DNA from: Mycteria americana
Lineage: Eukaryota > Chordata > Aves > Ciconiiformes > Ciconiidae
DNA length: 64,000 nucleotides
Direction: 5' to 3'
Assembly (NCBI RefSeq): GCF_035582795.1
Contig: NC_134371.1
Span: 45,797,001-45,861,000, forward strand
Both the position numbers and the translations under genes were made by a program. The notes under the pieces were generated by a model. That model was not told the origin of the DNA. It made no database searches and worked only from the letters and a program-made list of their open reading frames with translations. Numbering within the stretch: the stretch's first letter is position 1; each line of letters opens with the position of its first letter. Below are positions 26,401-36,785 of the stretch, one piece after another.

Positions 26401-29400
26401 AGTCTGAAAATCCTGATTACTGAACATAAATTACTTGTGGTTAAGAAATACACCCTCTGTAGTTACTTTTGTGACTCCAGTACACAAGAGCTCTTTCTGA
26501 ATGGCCTGCAGCATAGCATAATAGAAAAACATTTAATTGCAATATTTGATATGTTATGTTACTGTATATCTAAGTATAATTGCTCTGAGCAGGGGGTTGG
26601 ATAAGATGACTTCCCATGGTCCCTTCCAAACTAAATTATTGTATGTTGCTCTGATATAGAAATGCCTATGATTCAGCATCCTATTTCAGACTGCTTTGTA
26701 CAAACATCCACTTCTTTTTTGTCTATATTGCCTTGTGTATTGCTTTCTATAAACATAGTATAGAAATAGTATACTATAATATAAACATAGTATGCTTTCT
26801 ATAAACAGTATAGTTAATTGGCTATAGAGCAAGACAAAAAAAAGAGACCTCTCAGTGCAACCTAGGTTAAATAATGGTCATTTTCAATAGTGATTTCAAG
26901 GGTACTAGAATATTTTTATTGAAAGATTAAAGTTGGTCTAGAATATCTCAAGACTCCATGTATTTTATTAATGTTCATTTAAACTTCCATTTAACTTAAA
27001 TTTTAAACATTCATAGGAAGTGTAGGCCATTTGTCCCACAGTTTGTCTTTGTGAAATGTTCAGAGCACTTAGCATTTCACAGGGCTGAGTTCCCCAACTC
27101 CAGTCTGTCTATCGGTATTTCTGTTTTAGCTCCAGACATATCTGTTATTGACCAAGCTTATTCAAAACTTAGCAACAGTATCACAGTGGAATGGAGAGCG
27201 GTATCTGGGGCTACTAGTTTTCTGCTGACTGCACAAGATGCAGATTCCTTCATTGAAACTGTAGTTACAAATTCTCCAGGCACAGTGACAGGACTGAAAC
27301 CTGCCACCCTGTACAGAATCACTGTCAGATCTATAAATTCAGGAGGAAAAAGCCAGCCTTCACCTTTCAGAAAAGCAAAAACAGGTGGACTTTCAAATTC
27401 TTATTCTTATTTCATATTATTATAATATAAAGCATTCATGCAAGCATCCTTTTTTTTTTATTTGAACAGAAAACAAACAGTATAGCCCAGTCATGTACCA
27501 GTACTGAATTATTATAATCTTGTATTTCAAATTGTATTGATGACGTTCTCCTTTCAGTTTTTGAGGACTAGAATTTAGCCATCTGACTTAATGACCAGGA
27601 CAAGAGTCTGAATTAATGGTTTACTTTATGAGAGTATTGTAAGTTAAATGTTTAATAGGAAGTTTTACTAGAACTTGTGTGAATATATGTATTTTATTTT
27701 AACAAAATCAAATTTTATTTTAACAAAAGACATAACTTGAGGGAATGGAAGCAATGAAGAAACAACTAAAAGTATAAAATAATAAGACAATGTAAAACTT
27801 AGGGGACAGGAAATGCAGTATCTTCTTGGTGATTTTCATTCTTCTACACACTCAACCTTTCACGCTTAGTGTATGAGTTACATTCATTTTACAAAACCTG
27901 TAATATCATAATGGATGCACCAAATCGGTTTCCATATTTATTCTGTCAGTCTTGCATTCATTTATTTTTCTGGTTTTGTTGTCACTGAATTTGTCTCTTA
28001 GAGCTTGGTGATTGTTGTTTCTGTGCATTCATTTCAAATTTGGCCCTTTCAAACAGTATTACGGAAAACCAAAAGCTTAATTGGTGTTCTTTCTCAACAG
28101 TCCTGGCTGCTCCAATTTTGTTTGTCAGTTCTCTGAGTTGTGACTCCATTGCAGTGAGCTGGAAAGCTGCGTATATGGCAGCTGGATTCTCTGTGTCCCT
28201 CATGAGATCAGATGGTTTGGGCAGCATACTGAAGGAGAACACCACCAATACCTCCTTGATATTTACAAATCTAGATCCAGGAGCTCTCTATACTATCAAG
28301 GCATATGCCTGGAATGTCAATGGGGTACCTGGAGATGATTTCACATATAACCAAAAAACAAGTAAGAAATTTTCTTTTCTGAAACCAAGTAAGCATTACA
28401 AAAAAAAGAAATACCAGGAAGTATTTATGTGTATGTGTGATTGTGTTACGTTTTTCAAAGATACATTGGGTAGATTTTCAGATCATATAATTTTTACCCC
28501 ATCTCAAAGTTCACGAAAGCTCAGATGACATGGCTATTTTTAATTAATATTACTGAGGCAAAGATACCATTAAACTACCACTAAAGTTGTCCCTAGGACA
28601 GGCCTGGGTAAGGATTACACAAGCTTAGACTGATTGGAGGATTTTTCTAACTGTGAGAAGCAAATATTCAAATACAACAAGGAGTTTCAACAGAAAGCTT
28701 TGTGACAGTGTACAACTAGAACTATTTCTTTAAAAAATTGTCACTTTAATATGAATGAGGGTAAGGTCTGCACCACAAAAATTATATTTAGTTTGCAAGT
28801 TATGAAAAAGATCATGTCTGTAGGCCATACGCTAGGTTGTATTTATGTATTCCAAACTGATGTACTGTAGGTCCTAATGCACCAGTGGATGTTCAAGTAG
28901 CTTTCAACAGTGGTGCTTTAAGAGCTATTGTTTCTTGGATGCCAACAGAAGGAGCTCTAACCTACAGTGTGACAGCCTCCAGTGGGCTCTTGAAACTGAA
29001 GTGTAACACATCTTCTGCCTCCTGCATGGTGCCATCACTCCAGCGCGGCTCTGAATATTATGTTTCTGTCACAGCATACAATGATGCTGGATCCAGTAAA
29101 CCTACTGATGCAGTAAGCTTAAAAACTAGTATGTATCGTTGATCCTTATATAGCTTATGGCATTTTAACATACATTTCTTTAATTTCAAATGTAAATTAG
29201 TCCATTACAATTCACGAGTGGTTCTCAAATAGTTGTTTCTGCTTCTGAACTTTGTGCACCAACTGTGCCATATACCTTTCTATTTTGGGGATAATAGCCT
29301 AAACTTTCTTCATATTTCTGTGAGAAAAACTTGCAATGGTCTGGTTGGCTGAAGCAGTAAGCCTGCATTTTGCAAATACCAACCTTACTGGTTCAGCCAA

Positions 29401-32400
29401 CCAAAAAAATGGTTGGCTGAACCAGTAAGCCTGCATTTCCTTCTTACCAGAAGTACGTGTCTAAAGTCAATTTTCCGAGTGTAAAACTAATGTAAGGAAT
29501 AACAGATCTGTCCTACTGTGTCAGGTCTTTCACAAATAGATTGGGAGAAATCTGTAAGGAAATAGCATTAAGGACTGGCCCTAGGCTAAGGACTGTTCTA
29601 GGCTAAATCTAGTTGTTACTTAGAAAGGAGGTCAACAAAACCACATTCAGCTAAAGTAGCACCGCTAGACTAAATTAAGATACTGTCACAGACCATTCGG
29701 AGGTAGCAGCTTTGTCAGGACAAAAGGTTGCTCATTTCAGCTACTTAGCACCACTGCCATGTCAGAGGTTATTGCTTCCTGACCTGTTAGATGAACTGCC
29801 CATCTAAGCAAAACCTAAACCATTTTTGTTATTATGTGCTACCTTAAAGACAGAACATTATTTACTTATTTGATGTAACCTGCCTCATTCTGACTTCTCG
29901 TTGATATGAGATCATCTATGTGAGCAGCTCAGAGGTGGATCTAACAGGATGAGAGAGCCTTAAGCAAGAGACAACTTCGAAGCTGTGGGCTGTGATCTTC
30001 TCAGCCATTATTGCTTCAGCTAGATCATGTATATTCATTCTAATAGCAGCAAGCTAAACTTTTTGAACTAGAAAGAAAGTAAATGTTATTTAAGCAAAAG
30101 CCATGGAGTTTGCAGTTTAATGTGACATTTTGGGATGCCACCAGAAAGGAAACCTGAGCAAAGGACAGCTCTATTGAGACACAGCCAGCGAGTTTCATAC
30201 CAATATATAAAGGGTTTTCACATAAAGGCTTTTGGATGCCAACTGCTATTCAAGCTAGTATTCTGATTGTCATCCAGAACTACTACTTGTGAGCACAGAC
30301 TGTGCCAGTTCCTTTTGAAATACTGCTTGATGCCACTGTTTTTGTTCACAGGGGCTCCTTAAGCAGATCTTTCTGTAAAACGTGAAGGTAGCATCTATTT
30401 TGTTCTGTAAAAACCATACTCACTTTTCATCTAAATGTAAGTAGCATCCTCTGTAAAGGCAGATGAGTTGCTGTCTTCTTGAACAAGACAGAACAACTGT
30501 TCAAGCTGAGTAGAAAATTCTATATATTCCTGATTTTCCTTTATTCCCCAAAAGTATAACTTCAATAAAAATATTCTGATTACAATTCTTATTTTCTTTC
30601 TTTTTTTAAAGTTTTTTTTCAGTTCCTTGTGCACCGGTAAATATATCAATTGAAGAGGATGAACCTGGCCACTTGTTGGTATCGTGGTCTAGCGTCAATT
30701 TTGGTCATTATTATGTGGTTTTTGTGAAGAGTGATGATGGCTTGGAAGAGCACTGCAACACATCACATACTCAATGCCATTTCCAGTCAGACTGTGGCTT
30801 CACTTATTTCATTAGTGTCTTTGCATATAACAAGGCAGGGCAGAGTCCTTTAGGTGACGTATTCAATTACACTACTGGTAAGTAACAACGTATTCTTGCA
30901 AATTCATTTTGGATCCTTTAACTGTGCTTACGGTAGAGCTGATTGGATATTTTTATTGGAAGATAACGACTTAAGCTTCTATTTTTATACAATTTTTGGG
31001 CAAAAGACACAAAGGTTGGCAGAGAAAAAGAACCACTTCACATTGCAGCTGAATTTAACTGGTGTAATCAAGTGCAACAACATGCTCACAAACTTGAGAA
31101 TAGTTTAACAATTCACAATCATCAGGCAAGGACATATGAAAAACACACAGTCCTGGCATAACATTTGAATTCTAGTCCTGTTTTGGTTTTTTTTCTATTG
31201 CCTTAGGAAGGGTGTACCAAAGTCTTAAACTTCGTCATAGAGAGTTTTCATATTTGGAAAATGAAAAAATAACGAGTTCAACGGGAAATTGTGAAGAACA
31301 TAATTAGAGTTACTTAACCTCTAGATGCTTTGAAATTTTAAATCAAGGATACACATAATTCCTATGTCTTACCTATACATTAGAGTGCCCTCTATTGATT
31401 TGGAAGGAGGGGTACTGAATTTATTCAAGAAGTAAGTCTGGGGTTAATGGGACCGTTTGCACAATATCGGTCGCCTTTGGAAATTCAGGACGTGAAGCAC
31501 ATAGACAAAGGAAACAAGTCTCTTCGGCTTCGTGCCAGTTTTCAGTTCGCGTTCAGGTTTCCCTCTCCGCCTTCTCTGTTCCCAGCCCTTGTTGCCCCAG
31601 CGACTTCAGGGCCGTGCTCCTGTCCAGCGACGCGGTGCAGGTCACCTGGGCTCCTGTCCGCGGTGCTGAACTGTACGAAACGAGAGCTGTTGGCTGGAGC
31701 GGCGGGGCGCTCTGCAAGGACACCGCCACGGCCTGCACCTTGTCGGCTCTGCAGTGCAACACCCGGGACAATACCACGGTTTATTCTTTCAGTGAGGCCA
31801 GGGGCAGCAACACGTCGTGCGCATCTAAGTACGTGGCAACAGGTATTATGATCGTTCTTACTTTCCTTTAGCAGGCGAGATAGTTAGTTAGACACTGCAG
31901 CGATTCATGGATGAAAAGCATTACTGGAATGCTAAGTTACTGTAATTGATAAAAATTAAATAAAATACGGGAGGTCTTTAAAAATATACTGTAAGCAGGC
32001 ACCTAAAAGCAGATTTGGATTGAAAGCTCTGAATGCTCCAAGTTTTTGAAAATCAGATTTACAATGCATCTCTGGTTTTGTATGCAAAATCCTTATGTTG
32101 TCAGTTCTGCCACGAGTTCCTAATTCTCACCAGGAGTAACCGTTTAAGGATCATAGACTTTTCCAAAGTAGTTTGTCAGTTCTAACTGGAAGTTAATTTT
32201 AATTTGTAACTTATATAGTATGCATAAACAATCTGTTTAAATACTGTTAATATGAAATATTTCAGCTCCCTGCAGTCCTGAAATTAAAAATATCTCAAAG
32301 GAGGCTCTTTCTGTAATCAGTGTGCACTGGCAATCTAACAATGAAGCAGCTACATATATTGTCACTGCTAGAGGAGAGGCTGGACTTTGGCATTGCGCAA

Positions 32401-33716
32401 GCTCTGGAAATTCTTGTACCCTAATTAATCTTCCCTGTGGATCTGCTTTATCTGCTAGTGCTATAGCAAGATCACCTGCAGGGCAGAGCTTACCAAGCTA
32501 CAGCGTCCCTGTAAAGACAGGTATGTGGGAATTGTATATAGTGGAAAATATTTAGCAGCATAATATTAAAATAGTTCTATGTCTCTTTATATGTTTTTGC
32601 CTTTTTTTTTTCTTAATTACAATGTGTGCATATTATACTATCTATTGCTGGATGCCAGATGTCCTCTACTTTAATGTGTACGTATCTTTGTGTGCGTGAG
32701 AAGGAAGGATCACTTGGCACTTGCCTCGTACAGAGAAGCCTTAGTGCAACCAATTATCATCTGGCACAGCTAACTAAAATATAATAATGTAATTCACTAA
32801 TGTAATGCATAGCTTCCACGTCAGCATTTTGACTTTTAATATTAGCGGGAGAGGCAATGAGGTGATGTCCATGTCAACAAATAAACAGTGTGAAGAACAG
32901 ATTAAAGTACATCCTACCCACCATTCCTGCTATTAATTTGCTAGCAGAGTTTTGTCCTGTACCACTTACCCAGACAATCCCCAGGCACAGTTCAGAGATT
33001 AACGTATACCAGGATCTATTTTTAGCAGGCAGTTTGGCTGCAGTCATTTCACATTGTAGAGGAAGAGACTTTAAACAGAGAAAGAGCTGGACTGAGCTAC
33101 ATGACTTGAGGGGTAGAGATGGACCCTGCTTAATTAAACTACAGATGTATCATGATATTCTGATGACAAATTTTAGTAATTTTTAGTATCTTGGTGAACA
33201 ATCATCTTATAATAATTCCAGGGTTATAACTCACTGTTATAGACAAATTGATCTTATATCGACATTCTGTTTATTAGAAGCTTGCCAAAATAGTCAAGTA
33301 TTTTTCAGCATGCTAAAGTTTGCCTGAAAAGTATGCAAGTCTTCATTCCTTTGCTCTTGATCATGTACTATTCCAGTTGCAACCCCTCAAAAAACCTTCC
33401 GTTCTCCAAGTACAAAACAGAATTGACTTCTCTATTTTTTGTTCTTTTTTAAGCTCCTTGTTGCCCTAATGACCTGATACTAACTCAAGTGACAAAGTCT
33501 GTAACAAATATCAGCTGGTCTGTTGGGATGGGTGCACAGACATATGTAACAACACTGGAGTCTCCAAAAGGACAGGCAAAGTGTCACACTCTTCAAAACT
33601 ACTGTCTCCTGGGATGCATCACATGTGGCACCAACTATACAGTATCTATGAAAGCGATCAGTGAAACGGGTTTGACATCCATTTGCACGTATCAAGGATA
33701 TTCTTCCAGTATGTAA
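23343..33716 (+). CDS. FNDC7: Fibronectin type III domain-containing protein 7, 10 coding exons
   Basis: Predicted secreted or extracellular protein: a signal peptide followed by eight FN3 domains, each on one phase 1-1 exon of 255-261 nt. Exons: 23343-23405, 23867-23885, 24966-25223, 27130-27384, 28101-28361, 28871-29128, 30623-30877, 31546-31842 (or 31586-31842, see findings), 32266-32520, 33454-33716. Domain markers recur: a Trp in strand B (W-x-x-x/LRW, SWM, HWQ), the 'Y.(V/I).A.A.N..G' strands, and in the later domains an '(A/V/S)PC' start with extra paired cysteines. The identification rests on this architecture, the location next to STXBP3, and a length of about 714-727 aa against roughly 733 in human. 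The molecular function of FNDC7 is not established. The C-terminal end is a choice: reading through the exon 10 donor gives SSM then stop at 33714-33716. Confidence 0.85.
23867..23885 (+). CDS. FNDC7: FNDC7 mini-exon 2 (19 nt)
   Basis: A CCTTTTCAG acceptor, IFSANT plus one base, then a GTAAAT donor. It converts phase 0 to phase 1, as the FN3 exons require, and completes the signal-peptide end. It is short, so moderately sure. Confidence 0.65.
24966..25223 (+). CDS. FNDC7: FNDC7 exon 3, FN3 domain 1
   Basis: 258 nt. Contains NVTSRSIYLRWPKFSGASSY then RVTATAVNTVG, and ends AETQIMQSTG. The acceptor follows a long T tract. Confidence 0.88.
25224..27129 (+). other. FNDC7 intron with a CR1 fragment
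   Basis: No further FN3 exon is seen. It contains the CR1 3' end near 26573-26645 and an AT-rich imperfect repeat of 'ctttctataaacatagtata' type at about 26745-26815. Confidence 0.6.
26573..26645 (+). mobile_element. CR1-type LINE 3'-end fragment
   Basis: GAGCAGGGGGTTGGATAAGA then ...GGTCCCTTCCAAAC matches the well-known CR1 3' terminus of birds. Only about 70 bp survive, with no coding part. Confidence 0.75.
27130..27384 (+). CDS. FNDC7: FNDC7 exon 4, FN3 domain 2
   Basis: 255 nt. APDISVIDQAY... SITVEWRAVSGATSFLLTAQ ... GLKPATLYRITVRSINSGGK, a textbook FN3 with the L-x-P-x-T-x-Y turn. Donor GTGGAC is weaker than its neighbours. Confidence 0.92.
28101..28361 (+). CDS. FNDC7: FNDC7 exon 5, FN3 domain 3
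   Basis: 261 nt. SLSCDSIAVSWKAAYMAAGF ... NLDPGALYTIKAYAWNVNGV. Donor GTAAGA. Confidence 0.92.
28871..29128 (+). CDS. FNDC7: FNDC7 exon 6, FN3 domain 4
   Basis: 258 nt. GPNAPVDVQVAFNSGALRAI then VSWMPTEGALTYSVTASSG ... SLQRGSEYYVSVTAYNDAGS. Contains the first of the Cys-x(6)-Cys hairpins seen in later domains (KCNTSSASC). Donor GTATGT. Confidence 0.92.
29342..29439. repeat. Triplicated motif forming a perfect 20-bp hairpin
   Basis: Bases 29384-29403 and 29410-29429 are perfect reverse complements separated by six A. A third copy in direct orientation with one mismatch lies at 29342-29361. The two direct copies share about 30 bp (29342-29371 and 29410-29439). It lies in the FNDC7 intron between exons 6 and 7. 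Confidence 0.85.
30623..30877 (+). CDS. FNDC7: FNDC7 exon 7, FN3 domain 5
   Basis: 255 nt. VPCAPVNISIEEDEPGHLLV then SWSSVNFGHYYVVFVKSDDG ... SDCGFTYFISVFAYNKAGQS. Donor GTAAGT. Confidence 0.93.
31546..31842 (+). CDS. FNDC7: FNDC7 exon 8, FN3 domain 6 (frame problem at 5' edge)
   Basis: The domain body is clear: PCCPSDFRAVLLSSDAVQVT then WAPVRGAELYETRAVGWSGG and CTLSALQCNT, ending YVATG at a GTATTA donor. The acceptor with the best pyrimidine tract, ending at 31585, would give a 257-nt exon one base out of frame. An upstream TTTTCAG ending at 31545 restores the frame with 13 extra residues, so it is used for these coordinates. The exon is visibly richer in G+C and CpG than the other FN3 exons. 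Confidence 0.6.
32266..32520 (+). CDS. FNDC7: FNDC7 exon 9, FN3 domain 7
   Basis: 255 nt. APCSPEIKNISKEALSVISV then HWQSNNEAATYIVTARGEAG ... CTLINLPCGSALSASAIARS. Donor GTATGT. Confidence 0.92.
33454..33716 (+). CDS. FNDC7: FNDC7 exon 10, FN3 domain 8 and possible C-terminus
   Basis: APCCPNDLILTQVTKSVTNI then SWSVGMGAQTYVTTLESPKG ... CGTNYTVSMKAISETGLTSI. The domain portion ends at 33708, before a GTATGT that would be a normal phase-1 donor. Without splicing the frame stops three codons later at 33714-33716. AATAAA motifs follow at 33841 and 33995, so either ending is possible. Confidence 0.8.
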
Positions 33717-33840
33717 ATTGTAAATGCAGTTAGGAAGAAAAAGACTCAATATACAACTTACTTTGTATAGTCTTCCTTTCATACAAATAGTGCAGCTGAA
33801 ATTCAATACATAGTTAATACACTTGCAGTTCTCTCTTTTA

Positions 33841-33846
33841 AATAAA
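33841..33846 (+). other. Candidate polyadenylation signal for FNDC7
   Basis: AATAAA about 125 nt after the read-through stop in exon 10. It is relevant only if exon 10 is terminal. A second AATAAA lies at 33995-34000. Confidence 0.35.
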
Positions 33847-36642
33847 TGCACTTCGGATTATTTTCACATAACATTTAAACCCTGTTCTTATAACTGCCAT
33901 CAGGTGGCCATATAAAGAAATTTTGATAACACTGCTCCAGAACCATTTTTTAATTTAAATCATGCTAAAAAGGGAAAAATGCATAAAAAGGGAAAATAAA
34001 ACTTATCTTTTATAGCCTCGCCATATCCCATTACAATTTAAACTAGGTTGCACTTCTGATTTTTATTAAAAAAAAAAAAATTGAAAAAAAATGTGTGGTT
34101 TACCTCAACCTATTTTACCTTATTTCTTCTGGGGTTTCAACAGGATAGTCTTGTGCTTTATTTGCCTATGTAAACTGCTAGAAAACTTCAAAAGCAGCCA
34201 CTGAAACAAACATTTCTCAAGACAGTTGCTTTTCCATAACTGAAATTGTCTTAATTTCTGAATTCTTTTATAGTGATTTATAGAGGAAAGAGCAATGCAG
34301 AACAACATATCTAGATGGAAATTATGGTTCAGATAAGGAGGTAAGTTATAAGAGTTGTAATTCAGATTAGGATGTATTAATCAAACTTTTCCTGCTGCAT
34401 AAGTCTTTGGGATTGGAGGGATAAGATTCACCAATCCTGTATATCCTAAATAGAACTGGTTTGTTAAAATCCATCATATTTACCTCAGAAACCTCATGTC
34501 GTCTTCTCCTACTATCAATACTGATTTGTCCTCTCCTCCATTTACAATAAAACCCTCTTTCACTTCATTAAGCTTTTTCTAATACTATCCTATAGTTCCC
34601 CAGAAAAGCTCTCAAAACCCAAACAGATCGAGATACTCTTCAGCATTCATTTACTTTCTCTCTCTGCTAGCTGAAATTGCTCATTCTCCTACAAAAGTAC
34701 TGGCATTCTGGACTATTTACTGCCCTTGTCTCAAAAGGATGGCAAGAAGTCACCGCTGACTTTTTTTCCCCCCAAGGTTGATCATCTCCTCTTTGCTGCT
34801 GTTCTACAGCTATCCTGGATGTTAAGGTTGTTGATAATGCATTCTCCCTAAGTGCTCTTCTCAGTCTTTCTTTCCCTGAAGCTGGGAAGATGACATCTGT
34901 GCTTAACTGCAACATGAGGACTGGGAGGAGGGAAGCTGAACACCTAGCCATATCTGAGATCTAATCCAGGACATCAAATTTGAGCCCCAACTGATGAGAT
35001 AATTTTTACAATGCAAATGAACACCGATAGAGATCTCCATAGTCTTGAACTGTAATTTCCCCTGTAAAGCAATGAGTTTTAAAAGCTCTTCCAAGACAGT
35101 TACTAATCAGTAGGTGTGTTCTAGACCTGTGTCAATGAAATAGTAAAGGCTGAAATAAAGATTATGAGTTAAATTTAACTTTTTTTTTTTTTAAAAAGCA
35201 GCAGTTTAGGTGCACTCAATTAAAAGTAGCTTGAGGCTTAATCAAGTGTTCTAAGACTATTTAATTTTAATTTAAATTTCCAAAAAGTTACTTCGTTTAC
35301 AATTCTGAGAGGTGACTCATGAGGGTAAACATAATGTCGTCTTTACATCAACTGACTTATTTTGCTTTGTAGCTAATGAAGAACTGACAGATACTACTAA
35401 AATTTTAATTTCCCATTTTTCAGAAAAGGCACCTTTTCTCGTACTCCACAGTGGTTACTTTTTCAGCCAACACAGAAGGTAAATTTCAAGTTCAAGGGTT
35501 CTACATACACATAAAAAGTAAAACAATTACTCAAAGATACCTTCCAAAAACAGTCTTCAGAAGCTTATGTGTAACAGTTACCAAAGGCAATAGGGTTTTT
35601 AACACTATTTTCAGCTTATAAAAATAGACACCATGCATTCTGAAGGTTTCCTTTCTTCACAGAATACAGTTGTACTGGGTATCTCAGTCACTGCTTTTGA
35701 TCACTTGCCCCAAATAATCTCATGGGAATGTCACTCTTCAATAAATTGATTGTAGATGGCCCAAGAATTATATGTTGCTTCTTAGAAAATTATCTGCATT
35801 TATTCACTGTCAAACAAATCTTCTTTTGGGAAACATTATTTAAAACTGCCCTGCATTACTTAATAAAAAGTTGGTTTTATTTCTCACTTGATTTGAAAAA
35901 ATTTAAGAAAGTAAAAATAAGTATTGTTGACAACTTTCTTCCTCGAGGGTTCTATTTAAATATTTTTTCTTTGCAGTCATCATTGTCAAACACTGTCACC
36001 AAAGCCTAACTGTTTAACTGGGTGGCTATTAACTGGATTTTTAGAGGTCTAAAGCAATCAGTTTCTTTTGGAATCAAATTCAAGCCACAGCTTGCTTCTT
36101 TTCATATAAAGAATTCTGATAGTTCCATGCTCTAACAGTAACTCTAATGTATTTTAAGCAATTACAAACTGTTAGTGTATTTTTTCTCCATTCTTCCTGG
36201 CATACAGACATTGACATCTCAAAATTACACACTACAACCTTGACAATGCTGTAGTACTATTTTCATCAGCTCCTCTCATTTTCATAATTGAAAATGAGAA
36301 GTGTAATTGCAACAGAATGTATTATTTGCATGTCAAAAAAAAAGGAGAAAGAAAAAAGCTGAGGAGGTGTCAAAATTAAAAAAAAAAACAACACACTGAT
36401 TCAGCTCAAAAAAAGTAGGTAGAAGATGTAGACAATTTACCAAAACAGGGAGGAAAAGCAACACAACCAAACTGAGCCAGATCCGCACCTCCTACTGTGG
36501 CTGTGTATATGCTGCAGGCGTTGTTACTCAGGCATTAGACATTGTCTAATAATAACACACACTGCTGGTATGTGAAATGTCACCGGCACTCACTGAGATG
36601 ATTAAAAAACATTAGTCAGGATTCATTTCAGGTTCTCTCCAG

Positions 36643-36716
36643 ATTGAGGCAAATGCGTGTTTATGGGTCACGCCGATTTATTGAGGCAAATGCGTGTTTA
36701 TGGGTCACGCCGATTT
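36643..36716. repeat. Tandem duplication, 37-bp unit x2
   Basis: Two perfect adjacent copies of a 37-bp unit beginning ATTGAGGCAAATGCGTG (36643-36679 and 36680-36716). Perfect identity suggests a recent duplication. Confidence 0.9.
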
Positions 36717-36743
36717 GTTTTAAGATCACAGGAAAGGACAAAT

Positions 36744-36785
36744 AGATGTAGTGTTTTCATAGATGTAGTGTTTTCATAGATGTAG
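36744..36785. repeat. Tandem repeat, 17-bp unit x2.5
   Basis: AGATGTAGTGTTTTCAT at 36744-36760 and 36761-36777, plus a partial third copy. It lies about 28 bp after the 37-bp duplication. Confidence 0.9.

Noticed and set aside
31447-31851. 134-codon ORF overlapping FNDC7 exon 8
   Set aside because: It is the wrong frame of the FN3 exon (the frame reached from the 31585 acceptor); the FN3 signature lies in the other frame.
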